A stretch of DNA of 64,000 nt, from positions 62,001-126,000 of the forward strand of contig NZ_BCPV01000001.1 of the NCBI RefSeq assembly GCF_001544135.1, given 5' to 3'. Made by a program: the position numbers and the translations under genes. Under the pieces are notes generated by a model, which was given only the letters and a program-made list of their open reading frames with translations, had not been told where the DNA came from and made no database searches. How positions within the stretch are numbered: position 1 is the stretch's first letter; each line of letters starts with the position of its first letter. Positions 7,780 through 15,853 of this stretch are shown here, piece by piece. This stretch comes from Geobacillus zalihae NBRC 101842 (GTDB taxonomy: Bacteria > Bacillota > Bacilli > Bacillales > Anoxybacillaceae).

Positions 7780-9435
7780 TTAGACGTAAATGCTCTCGTC
7801 CAACCCCAACCCTTGCAGAATCCTTCGCTGCTCGTACGTGAGCGGTTGGCTTAACGCACGTTGGATTTGCCCGTCTGGCTGCTTGAGAAGCACCACTTTG
7901 ACATACTGAAACAACTGAAAGATCGCTTGCCCCGTCGGCCGGGTCAGTTTGCGTCCTCTTGCGCCCTTTAGAGGCTGCTCCGGAGTAATGAATTGGCGCA
8001 CCCGGCGCTGGAAGACGCGATAAATGGCCAACGCCAACAAAAACAAATACCCCAGCACCGCGACCCGTTCCGGTTTTTTTACATAGATTTCATCCGTAAA
8101 GAACAGGTCTTTCAAAAAGGCAAAGTTCATTTCCACCGAGATGTGGCCTTTATACAGCTTCAAGATCTCTTTCGCGTCCATCGGTTGGCCCTTCCATTCC
8201 TCCGGAACGGTCGTGACCAAGACAAAACGGAACGCTTTCCGTCTCGCCCGCTCCCACGCCTCTTGGTCGAATGCCGCGTTCAGGCGAAGGGCGAACCGCG
8301 TTTCCACCTCCGGTTCCGCCCCTTTTTTCGGCCGTCCGCGCCGTTTTTTCGGGCGAATGACCTCGTCAACGGACGCCTCGACGCGATGGAACCGAGGGCG
8401 AAGGGAAGCCTTGAGAGACGCCAGCGCTTGTTCGGCGTCTTCCCGGCAGGAAAACAGGCGGCTCTCCCATTGGGCTTGTTCTTGTGAAAGAAGCTCTGCT
8501 TCTTTTTTCCGTTTGTTTTCAAGTTTCTTACCTTTTCGTTGGTCCAGCGCGCTGGATTCAACGACGATCAGCCGAACCGGATGGCCTTCATACGTCGAGG
8601 CGGTTTCCCACACTCGATACGCGGCGCCGTTTTTCTCTGCCAAGACGAACGGATCGCTCCACGGCGTGTCCTCGGCATCGGCTTGGTCCAGCGCCGTTTT
8701 GCCGATCCGAAGCGAAGCCGGGCCGCGCGTGATCAAAAAGGCGTTGGCGGCTTTCGTTTGCGCCAAGGTGCCGCGCGTCATGGCGGCCGAATCGGCCACG
8801 TAAATCCATTCGTCTTCGATTCCCGCGCGTTCAAACTATTCTTTCATCCGTGCCAACACGGAAGGATTCCATGTCTTATCGGGCAGATGGCCGTCGTGCA
8901 CATCTCCGTAAAACGGAAGGCCGTCTTGATTGCCGACCAACCCGAATCCCATCTGTTTTTGCCAATAATGATGCCGATTGTAGCCATAGGTGATTTGCAA
9001 GCCTTCGGTCGAGTTCGTTTCGTACGCACCATATACCGTCTTATCGGTCGTATCGGCATGAAACACCTAAAGAGGGAGGTCTCCTTCTTGTAGATCTGCA
9101 CGAGACAAGCCGACGTGACGTGATGGATGTCGGCCTCATACAGGCGATCCAGATGGCGCGCCAAAGCGTCGTCATTGAACCAAGAGGGGTGAAGTCCAAG
9201 ACGGATCAGCTTGGGCAAGTCGATCTCATGCGCCCATCGTTCCAAGTGAACGAGCGCTTGCCGGCCGTCAAAGATTGTAGACGATGGCCTAAACGGCATC
9301 GCTCGTTCGGGTTTGGCATTGAGGATCGACCGGAACGAGACGGTCAATCAACTGGAGGAGGCCAAGCTTCTTGAATATGGCACTTATTATATTCAAATAG
9401 GAACCTTCATAGACCGCATCGATTGGAATGCCCAT
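7780..9435 (-). pseudogene. IS1634-family transposase pseudogene
   Basis: Reconstructed transposase of about 550 codons, starting at ATG 9435 after AAGGAG. The N-terminus (residues ~1-50, IFKKLGLLQLIDRLVPVDP) is in one frame; a stop and frameshift near 9260-9290 lead to FDGRQALVHLERWAHEIDL; another frameshift near 9065 leads to YGYNRHHYWQKQMGFGLV; an amber codon at 8836-8838 precedes the long intact C-terminal frame (8799-7780), which carries the DDE-type fold with HISVEMNFAFLKDLF (the Y/H-x2-E region). It cannot make an active protein without suppression, so the element is immobile on its own. Confidence 0.85.
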
Positions 9436-9490
9436 GGTGTGAAAACTCCTTCGCTTTCCTTGTGTTTCAAAGATTCATTCGACGCAAGGC

Positions 9491-9523
9491 GAAAAAAAAT
9501 CCTCCCGATTTTTGTCGGGAGGG
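9491..9523 (-). terminator. barrier terminator at the right end of the IS
   Basis: CCTCCCGA (9501-9508) pairs with TCGGGAGG (9515-9522); on minus the stem is followed by eight T. It would stop transcription entering the transposase gene from the promoter copy at 9541-9570. Confidence 0.8.
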
Positions 9524-9540
9524 TGCGAAATGTGAGTTCC

Positions 9541-9570
9541 ATTGTACCGATAACAGCGCTTTCGATGCAA
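9541..9570 (-). promoter_or_regulatory. duplicated yqjA-type promoter facing the IS
   Basis: TTGCAT (9565-9570), 18-bp spacer, TACAAT (9541-9546) on minus, aligning base for base in layout with the yqjA promoter at 5672-5701. It lies directly outside the IS inverted repeat. Confidence 0.5.
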
Positions 9571-9657
9571 CTGAAAAACGGACAGCGCGCTTGCCCTAAG
9601 GCCGCCGGACACAAAAAACAGCCGCCCGCTCATGCGGGGCAGGCCGCCTAGGCTCAC

Positions 9658-9746
9658 GACGGAGATTTCTCATAAATCGTTTTCCCGTCGCGCTCGATTT
9701 CGCGCCGGATCGCTTCGTTCAGCGCGTCGAAAAAAGCACGTCGCAC
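9658..9746 (-). pseudogene. 3' fragment of an MNT nucleotidyltransferase gene
   Basis: Encodes the C-terminal ~30 residues of the MNT protein at 5808-6095 with a one-base deletion in the run of A near 9740; the 5' two thirds are missing. Confidence 0.8.
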
Positions 9747-9854
9747 AATGAACACTCCCTACACCGAAAGACGCAAAATTGGCCAAAAATCGTCATCATG
9801 ACAATACAATTTTCCTATTATTTGTGAATATACTGTGAATTTCCATGTAAAAGG

Positions 9855-9886
9855 TTGACATCTTCTTTTTTTTTTTTTTTTATAAT
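9855..9886 (+). promoter_or_regulatory. promoter of the ABC region with a 16-T spacer tract
   Basis: Consensus TTGACA (9855-9860) and TATAAT (9881-9886) are separated by 20 bp, most of which is an uninterrupted run of 16 T (9866-9881, the last T being the first base of the -10). The spacing is 3 bp longer than optimal, so contraction of the tract would strengthen the promoter. The upstream stretch 9747-9854 shows nothing else I can name. Confidence 0.7.
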
Positions 9887-9938
9887 GCCATTGAATTTTA
9901 CAAACATTTCAAATTCATGATTAGAGAGGGCGTTCCAT

Positions 9939-10667
9939 ATGAAATGGGTGTTCATTTCAAGAATGGCGTCCCGCTTAAAAGCGGAAGCTAGTTTCATATT
10001 CGTATTTTCTGGGGTTTTGATCTTTGTTTGCCTCAATCCCCATACGATTAATCCAGCGGAATGGATTTTATATACGAAATACTTGGTTCCGATTGGAATG
10101 GCGGTCTGGCTGTTCTTCAGCTTCCGCTTGCATGTATCGTTGTTCACTTCGACGCCGATTCACTGGATCGCGATGAATGACATCATGCCAAACCCGCAAA
10201 CGATCGTCTTCTGCCAAGCTTTGATCGCGTTTGGTTGTTTTTTCGCTTGGCAACTGGCCTTGGCCGGGATCATCGCCGGTGCGGTGGTGATCAACTATTC
10301 AGCGGGTTGGGATCTTTTCACTTTTCTGTTTCCGTTGTATTTGATTCATTTTCTTCTCCCATTTCTATGGGCGTGGATGATCGGATTGTCCACAGGCGCT
10401 GTTTACGCCTATCATTCTTCGAAAAAAGCGATGTTGCTCGTTGGTGTGTTTGTTTTGTGGATCATCGTGCTGTTTTCTTTGGAATATCGCAATCCATCCT
10501 TCTCCTTGTGGGGAAACCATCGTTGGCCTTACATTGACCCGTTATTCAGCCTAACCTTCCAAAAAGAACGCGTGCTGATCAAATTGGCGTATATTCTTTC
10601 TTCCATCGCCGTTTATGGCGTTTTTCGAAGCATGCGGCGATCCTTCGCGGGGCTTGCGGCTGTGTGA
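9939..10667 (+). CDS. ABC-2-type permease, membrane half (module A)
   Basis: 242 residues with about six hydrophobic helices (for example FIFVFSGVLIFVCL, LVPIGMAVWLFFSF, IVFCQALIAFGCFFAW, LAGIIAGAVVINY, AMLLVGVFVLWIIVLF). It corresponds to the membrane part of the 683- and 673-residue fusion permeases of modules B and C, and the next gene supplies the matching extracellular part. Start ATG 9939 follows GAGAGGG by 8 nt. First gene after the 16-T promoter. Its stop overlaps the next start (GTGA). Substrate unknown; no family could be named with certainty. Confidence 0.75.
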   Translation: MKWVFISRMASRLKAEASFIFVFSGVLIFVCLNPHTINPAEWILYTKYLVPIGMAVWLFFSFRLHVSLFTSTPIHWIAMNDIMPNPQTIVFCQALIAFGCFFAWQLALAGIIAGAVVINYSAGWDLFTFLFPLYLIHFLLPFLWAWMIGLSTGAVYAYHSSKKAMLLVGVFVLWIIVLFSLEYRNPSFSLWGNHRWPYIDPLFSLTFQKERVLIKLAYILSSIAVYGVFRSMRRSFAGLAAV

Positions 10668-11806
10668 CTCTCGTTATTTTCGTAACATTTTTCCTTCAAC
10701 ATGCACAATCAAAATTCCAGTTGGATGACATTCTGTTGGCAAACGACGCCAAACTCTATCAACAAATTAAACATCAGGCTCAGCCCAAGAACATCCCGTT
10801 GCATGGATATTGGAAAATCAAGGAGATCGAGGTGAATCCGAAATCCACGTATCCGATCAAAGCCACACTCTCTCTGCATCCGAACGAACGCACCGTTCGT
10901 TTTTCGATCAACGAGCAATTTCAAATCGATCACATCCAAGGCGGAGGGAAGCGTTTGCCCTTTCAACAACAAGGAAACGTTGTTCAGGTGCAGACCAACG
11001 GTGCCCCATCCATGACGATCTATTATCGACATACGTTCGGCTCAACCTTTTATCCGTTGACATCGGGCGTCACGTTGTTGCCATTTGAAGCCAACTGGTA
11101 TCCGCAGTCCATGGATTCAACGCTTTACGATATCAACTCATCCGGAACGCTTCACTCCAATGTAGAAACGAAAACATGCACACGAGTCAACATGATTGTC
11201 GGAAAGGAAAAGTACCGTTGGCATGGGGACCATCTCCCTTGTCTCTCCGTGATCAACGGTCCTTACAAACAAATTCAAGTGCAACATACTCGTTTCCTTG
11301 TTTATAAACCATTTCTCACCACAACAAGAAATTATATGGAATTGAAGCATCAACTCGTTTCCATCCGCAATGAGCTATGCCACTTGTTTCCGAATCTTGC
11401 AAATACAGATTATTGCACAAAAGAAGTCAAGAGCGTCTCAATCATCCCAAAAAGCATCAACACCACAAACCTTTCGCTCTACGACAGCACGGTGGCTGAC
11501 GGAACCTACACGTTTTATGTTGATCCGTTCTTGGACGTCAATGGCATCCCGGCAACCAAACATATTCAGGAGTTGGCTGCGTTTTTCATCCCATACCGAT
11601 TGTTCGAAAACGAACAGATCAGTCTCTTTGCCGGCTTATATTTAATGGAAAAACTACATATTCCATCTATCGGATATGGAAACAGGATAGCGGAAAAATC
11701 CTCCATCGACTCAACAACGTGGGAGCACTACATGGCACTATCCATAAAAGAAAAAGAAAACATATTGATTCAACTAGCGCAAGAAAGGGGGAAAGGAGAC
11801 AAATGA
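10664..11806 (+). CDS. extracellular M1-like domain protein (module A, split from permease)
   Basis: 380 residues: one N-terminal hydrophobic helix (TLVIFVTFFLQHA), then a large exported domain. Residues about 55-130 (IEVNPKSTYPIKATLSLHP... TVRFSINEQFQIDHI... KRLPFQQQGNVVQVQ) follow the beta-sandwich pattern of the N-terminal domain of M1 aminopeptidases, as in the fusion permeases of modules B and C. No HEXXH zinc motif is present. GTG start overlaps the previous stop by GTGA, so the two ORFs look like one fusion gene split between the penultimate and last helix. Ends ATGA-style against the next gene. Function unknown. Confidence 0.7.
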   Translation: MTLVIFVTFFLQHAQSKFQLDDILLANDAKLYQQIKHQAQPKNIPLHGYWKIKEIEVNPKSTYPIKATLSLHPNERTVRFSINEQFQIDHIQGGGKRLPFQQQGNVVQVQTNGAPSMTIYYRHTFGSTFYPLTSGVTLLPFEANWYPQSMDSTLYDINSSGTLHSNVETKTCTRVNMIVGKEKYRWHGDHLPCLSVINGPYKQIQVQHTRFLVYKPFLTTTRNYMELKHQLVSIRNELCHLFPNLANTDYCTKEVKSVSIIPKSINTTNLSLYDSTVADGTYTFYVDPFLDVNGIPATKHIQELAAFFIPYRLFENEQISLFAGLYLMEKLHIPSIGYGNRIAEKSSIDSTTWEHYMALSIKEKENILIQLAQERGKGDK

Positions 11807-12429
11807 TGGAATTGAAAAATGTGACCCTCAAGCACCGTCGCCAACTGATTTTGCATCATTGTTCCGTCAATCTTCCTTCCCAATCCATCATTCTAGCCAA
11901 AAATCACATTCGCACAGATATTGTCGCCAAAGCGCTTGCCGGCTTTCATCCTATCGATGAAGGGGAAATCCATTTCGATGAACAGGAAGCAAGAGGAAAA
12001 ACGAATAAAAGCGTATTTTTCGTGATTCCTGAGAACTACCACCAACTGTGGAGAAACTATCGTTTGCAAGATATTTCGATATGGCTGAATCGTCCTTTTC
12101 AGCAATCGGCACTATGGAAAAAATATCGCCTTCCTTCCCATGCATCCATCGATTCATTGACGATGTTTCAACGGCTGATTTATCTTGTTTCTCTTGGACA
12201 GTCGCTAAATCGCACCGTTTTCATTTTCGATCAGCCGACGAAACACTTTGACTTCGAAGACTTAGAACAGTTTTATTATTTCTTAAAAGATGATTTTTCG
12301 AATGCACATTATCTCATCTTTACAAATCGAATAGAAAAAATATTCACAATGCTTCCTAAACCCATTTATCAACTTGATTCTACCAAATTACTACCCTTGA
12401 AAGGAGGTGAGAAGGATGGTTGTCAATAA
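11806..12429 (+). CDS. degenerate ABC ATPase (module A), no Walker A
   Basis: 207 residues that align along their length with ABC ATPases: VTLKHRRQLILHHCSVNL start, ALAGFHPIDEGEIHFD (the region after Walker A), SLTMFQRLIYLVSLGQ at the signature position, and a Walker-B-like TVFIFDQPTKHFD. The P-loop is replaced by ILAKNHIRTD, without GxxGxGKS/T, and LSGGQ is not recognisable; the switch His region is also short. It should not hydrolyse ATP by itself; it might pair with an ATPase from module B or C, or be decaying. ATG 11806 is 7 nt after AAAGGAG (ATG 11803 is alternative). Confidence 0.75.
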   Translation: MELKNVTLKHRRQLILHHCSVNLPSQSIILAKNHIRTDIVAKALAGFHPIDEGEIHFDEQEARGKTNKSVFFVIPENYHQLWRNYRLQDISIWLNRPFQQSALWKKYRLPSHASIDSLTMFQRLIYLVSLGQSLNRTVFIFDQPTKHFDFEDLEQFYYFLKDDFSNAHYLIFTNRIEKIFTMLPKPIYQLDSTKLLPLKGGEKDGCQ

Positions 12430-12814
12430 GGCACGTAAAACGAAAGCTAAGGGGCTACCACTATTCATTTTAGTGTTGGTTCTCAGCATTGCTGGATCTG
12501 TTTATGCCGCCGGCACTTCCATTGCGCATATTTCACCGGGGGCTAGTTCTGCCACAGGAACACCAGTGAAAGCTACTGGGGCTTCTGGAACATTGGCCGT
12601 CTCTTCATCAGGTCCAGCATTTTATGTACAAGGGTATGCCAAAAAACAAATCAGCTGGTGGCCTGATTCAACAGTTGCTTCGGCAATAGCCTATCCATCA
12701 CAAACAGTAAAAAAATCTTTTACAGCTGAAAACGGGTCTTTCTACTATGCTGAAGCATACACACAAGCCAACGCGACATCTATTTATGGCGAAGCAAAAG
12801 TGACCGTGAATTAA
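12416..12814 (+). CDS. small secreted protein with WWPDS core (candidate cargo)
   Basis: 132 residues: basic N-terminus (KARKTKAK), hydrophobic helix LPLFILVLVLSIAGSVY and a Sec-type cleavage site near VYA-AG; no double-Gly leader and no lipobox. The mature part (~100 residues) is Ser/Ala/Gly-rich at first, then GYAKKQISWWPDSTVAS and a beta-rich tail ending GEAKVTVN. A second, 5'-truncated gene at 16548-16748 shares GYAxKxIxWWPDSxVAS, FTxxxGxxYY and the VTV end. AAAGGAGGTGA is near-perfect anti-16S and predicts high expression. Overlaps the degenerate ATPase gene by 14 nt. No known family recognised. Confidence 0.75.
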   Translation: MVVNKARKTKAKGLPLFILVLVLSIAGSVYAAGTSIAHISPGASSATGTPVKATGASGTLAVSSSGPAFYVQGYAKKQISWWPDSTVASAIAYPSQTVKKSFTAENGSFYYAEAYTQANATSIYGEAKVTVN

Positions 12815-12835
12815 ATTGACACGCTTCATTGCAAC

Positions 12836-12890
12836 AAGCAAGCGAATGTCAACACGGCTCCATCACACCGGCGTTCGCTTGCTTCCTTTT
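12836..12890 (+). terminator. terminator/attenuator after the secreted-protein gene
   Basis: AAGCAAGCGAA (12836-12846) pairs with TTCGCTTGCTT (12874-12884), followed by CCTTTT. The loop is 27 nt and the U-tract weak, so partial read-through into module B is likely. Confidence 0.6.
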
Positions 12891-12935
12891 ATCGTTGATG
12901 GATGCGATCATGCTGAAAAAATGGAGTGACCCCTT

Positions 12936-14987
12936 ATGACGTTGTTTACTAGCCTATCGTGGTTTTACGCCAAACAGATGGGAAAAAGCATTCTCTATAT
13001 GGGAACCTACACATTTTGGTTCATCATGCTGATGATGCGCTTTCTCATTCGCCAGCATGATTCCTTTGGCAAGACGGATTATGGAAACTTTGTCGGGGAA
13101 ATGACGTTAATCGTCCAAGCAGCCATGCTACTGTTTATGGTGTTTTTTTATAAGTTGTTCTCTGATGAATATCGATTTGGCGCCAATCTTTTGTTTGCCG
13201 GCTCACTGCGCATCACGGCGTTGAAAATCGCCGCCTTGTTCGTGAATCACTTGCTGTTTCTTTCATTCTTCACCGGTCTGCAAGTTGTACTTGTATGGCA
13301 GTTTTACCGCACATGGGGTCTTCCCTTTTCTTCGTTGTATACGGAAACGGCGTCGTACATTGCGGTGTATTGGCTCTTGCCGTTCGTATTTGCCTTTTTT
13401 CTTGGTATTTTCACTGCTCTATTGTTTGGGAAAAATCGATTAAGCTTTGCCTGGATGATGGTCATTTGGCTGGCCATCAGCCCGATGAATACACAATTGT
13501 TTTCTCGTTATTTCCATCGCATCCCCTTTTCTGACATCCGTAGTTTGTTCTACATCGGTCCGTTGAATATGGACGATGTATTTCGTGACGTCGTTGGATA
13601 CAATGTCAGCCTTCCGACGTACATGAAACTATTGTTTTGGATTCTAACGTCGATGATGGCGGTATGGGCCATTCTTTGGAAAACGGCCCGCACGACAAAG
13701 GAGAAAGCGGCCATTATTACAGGTGTCGTTTTGCTTTTAGCGGGGGATGCTTGGTTGTTTCCGCATCTTTTCACCGGAAACAAACTGGTGTTCAGCTACG
13801 CTGATTTGGCTAAAGAAAACGTTTACTACCAAACTCACAATCCAACCATCCAACCAAGCACATTGCACTATTCGATTGAACGGTACGACATTCAGCTGGA
13901 GGCCAAAAACGGTGTCCATGCGAAAGTGAAAGTGACCTTGCGGCAAATTCGGGGCGACACGCTGTCGTTCGTGCTTTATCATCATTTTTCTCTGAAGCGA
14001 ATCACCGATCAAACCGGAAAACAGCTGCCGTTTATTCAACAGGGGGATGTCATCACGGTCAAACGTTCACCCAATCGCTTGACCGACGAATGGACATTTG
14101 AGTATCAAATGAACGATTCCGCGCAAATTCCGATTTCACCGCACTATTTGTTTTTGCCGAGCGATTTCAGCTGGGTGCCGACAAAAGCCGAACATGCGCC
14201 GTTTGCCTTTGTGAATGTTCATTCCAGTCCGGTGCCTGTATCGATGCAACCGAGCCATCCGATCCGCTATACGTTGTCGTTTCACGGAACGGCGCCGTTT
14301 TATACGAATTTGCCGCGTCGAAGCGACGGAACGTACGAAGGAGTTGTGTCCGGCGGCATTACAGCCGTAGCGGGAATGTTTGTGAAGGAAAAAATCGGGC
14401 CGTGGCAGATCGTGCACCCCGCCGATTGGCCGAATCTTGAGCGGGATTGGCCGGTTTTCGAACGTCATGTACGGCGCATCCACCATGACATCGTGCAGAT
14501 GTTCGATTTAAAAGAGGCAAAGTTGCCGACGAACATCGTGTTGCTCGCTCCCCATGGTGAACAACGGAGCGTATATAGCAGCGATCATTTGCTTCTTCAA
14601 ATTGATACGCCATATTCCCTTCGCTCCCAAGAAGGAACATTGATGTATTTGCCGGAAATCATAACAGAAGGACTTCTTTGGAGGGGAGTACATTCATCGA
14701 TGCAAAAAGAAGTGTTTCAAGCGTTGCTGGCCAGATGGTTCCAACAACAATTAGCCCTTCCCTATTCCGGAGGAGATTTGACGTTTGATTTGACTTTGTC
14801 AATCGACTCTCCTGACGTGAAAACAGAGGAAGTGCTGAGGCAGCTGTCTGGGGAGTATGAACGCTTATCCGATGAGAAAAAACAAACATTTTTGGCTTTA
14901 TGGTACAAACAAATGAGAGAAGGAGCAGATGGCAGCTGGGAGAAAGTGATACAACTCATCCGCATGGTTCAGGAGGCACAAACATGA
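12936..14987 (+). CDS. ABC-2 permease fused to M1-like extracellular domain (module B)
   Basis: 683 residues. Residues ~1-285 carry six or more hydrophobic helices of an ABC-2 permease (with the cytoplasmic NLLFAGSLRITALK segment after helix 2). Residues ~300-680 form an extracellular domain whose first part (YDIQLEAKNGVHAKVKVTL..., LSFVLYHHFSLKRITDQTG, LPFIQQGDVITV) matches the N-terminal beta domain of M1 aminopeptidases. Where M1 enzymes carry HEXXH and the downstream Glu, this protein reads YLPEIITEGLLWRG, so it should be non-catalytic. Such permease-M1 fusions are known in Firmicutes. GGAGTG precedes the ATG. Stop overlaps the ATPase start (ATGA). Confidence 0.8.
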   Translation: MTLFTSLSWFYAKQMGKSILYMGTYTFWFIMLMMRFLIRQHDSFGKTDYGNFVGEMTLIVQAAMLLFMVFFYKLFSDEYRFGANLLFAGSLRITALKIAALFVNHLLFLSFFTGLQVVLVWQFYRTWGLPFSSLYTETASYIAVYWLLPFVFAFFLGIFTALLFGKNRLSFAWMMVIWLAISPMNTQLFSRYFHRIPFSDIRSLFYIGPLNMDDVFRDVVGYNVSLPTYMKLLFWILTSMMAVWAILWKTARTTKEKAAIITGVVLLLAGDAWLFPHLFTGNKLVFSYADLAKENVYYQTHNPTIQPSTLHYSIERYDIQLEAKNGVHAKVKVTLRQIRGDTLSFVLYHHFSLKRITDQTGKQLPFIQQGDVITVKRSPNRLTDEWTFEYQMNDSAQIPISPHYLFLPSDFSWVPTKAEHAPFAFVNVHSSPVPVSMQPSHPIRYTLSFHGTAPFYTNLPRRSDGTYEGVVSGGITAVAGMFVKEKIGPWQIVHPADWPNLERDWPVFERHVRRIHHDIVQMFDLKEAKLPTNIVLLAPHGEQRSVYSSDHLLLQIDTPYSLRSQEGTLMYLPEIITEGLLWRGVHSSMQKEVFQALLARWFQQQLALPYSGGDLTFDLTLSIDSPDVKTEEVLRQLSGEYERLSDEKKQTFLALWYKQMREGADGSWEKVIQLIRMVQEAQT

Positions 14988-15853
14988 TCCATGTATCCAG
15001 CGTCACGAAACGAATCAAAAAACAACTCATTTTATCGAACGTATCGCTCTGCATAGAGGGGATTTACGGGTTAGTCGGACCGAACGGAGCCGGTAAGACG
15101 ACATTGATGAAAATATTGGCCGGCTTGACACCCATGGATGAAGGGCAGGTGGCGATCGACGAACGAAGCTGCACCAAAGGAAAATATGTGAAAGCTCATG
15201 AACGGATCGGTTATTTGCCGCAAGATTTCATGGTTTATCCAAACATTACGGTCGAAGAAGCGCTTGACCATCTCGCTTTATTGCAAGGAATGATGGACAA
15301 ACGCGAACGGCACGCAGCTATTGCTGAAGCGATTCAAAAAGTGAACTTGAACGGCCATGAGACAAAAAAGATGTCCGAGCTGTCCGGCGGCATGCGGCGA
15401 CGGGTGGGAATTGCTCATTTATTGACGCGAAAGCCGTCCATCTTGCTGTTTGACGAGCCGACGGCCGGCTTGGATATTGAAGAGCGAATCCGCTTTCGCC
15501 ATCTGCTCAAACAGCTTGGTTCCGAGCATACGATTGTCATTTCTTCGCACATTGTGGAAGACATTGAGTTTTTGTGCACCAAAATTGGGGTTTTAAAACA
15601 AGGGCAAGTGTTGTTTGAAGGCACGCCGTCTGAGCTGAAGTCCCGCGCAAAAGGCTGCGTATGGGAATATTGCATACACCCCGAAGAATTGGATGACTTG
15701 ATCGCAACGCGAGAAGTGGTTCAGCTTCTCGAAGAAGAGGATGGCATTCACGCGCGAGTATTCTCCAAAAACGGGGGAACAGGGGGAAGACGGGTGGCGC
15801 CGCGCTTGATCGACGGCTATTTGGCTGTTGTCAGGAGAGGGGAACCAAGATGA
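14984..15853 (+). CDS. ABC transporter ATPase (module B)
   Basis: 289 residues, an ATP-binding subunit with all motifs: Walker A GPNGAGKTT (about residue 30), Q-loop LPQDFM, signature LSGGMRRR, Walker B ILLFDEPTAGLD, and switch His ISSHIVEDIE. The ~75-residue tail after the core is typical of ATPases that pair with ABC-2 permeases. AGGAGG sits 7 nt before ATG 14984, which overlaps the permease stop. It is closely related to the module C ATPase, with identical SGGMRRRVGIA and LLFDEPTAGLD stretches. It ends by ATGA overlap with the six-helix subunit. Confidence 0.92.
   Translation: MIHVSSVTKRIKKQLILSNVSLCIEGIYGLVGPNGAGKTTLMKILAGLTPMDEGQVAIDERSCTKGKYVKAHERIGYLPQDFMVYPNITVEEALDHLALLQGMMDKRERHAAIAEAIQKVNLNGHETKKMSELSGGMRRRVGIAHLLTRKPSILLFDEPTAGLDIEERIRFRHLLKQLGSEHTIVISSHIVEDIEFLCTKIGVLKQGQVLFEGTPSELKSRAKGCVWEYCIHPEELDDLIATREVVQLLEEEDGIHARVFSKNGGTGGRRVAPRLIDGYLAVVRRGEPR

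Larger units (their letters stand above)
7648..9540 (-). mobile_element. IS1634/IS4-like insertion sequence, decayed
   Basis: 1,893 bp bounded by a perfect 20-bp inverted repeat: GGAACTCACATTTCGCACCC at 7648-7667 and its complement at 9521-9540. It holds one transposase pseudogene on minus, with an outward-facing barrier terminator at 9491-9523. No convincing target duplication could be seen. The family call comes from the transposase length and C-terminal layout. Confidence 0.75.
9541..9746 (-). repeat. partial duplicate of the yqjA-promoter to MNT 3' region
   Basis: Aligns in direct orientation with 5672-5890: yqjA promoter, degenerate terminator, then the last ~30 codons of the MNT gene (9658-9746). 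Homology stops at about 9746, where unrelated AT-rich DNA leading to the ABC region begins. Confidence 0.8.

Noticed and set aside
12416-12814. Secreted protein as a lactococcin-972-type bacteriocin
   Set aside because: That family has its own conserved Gly/His/Trp pattern and a different ABC partner; the WWPDS core does not fit. Function left open.
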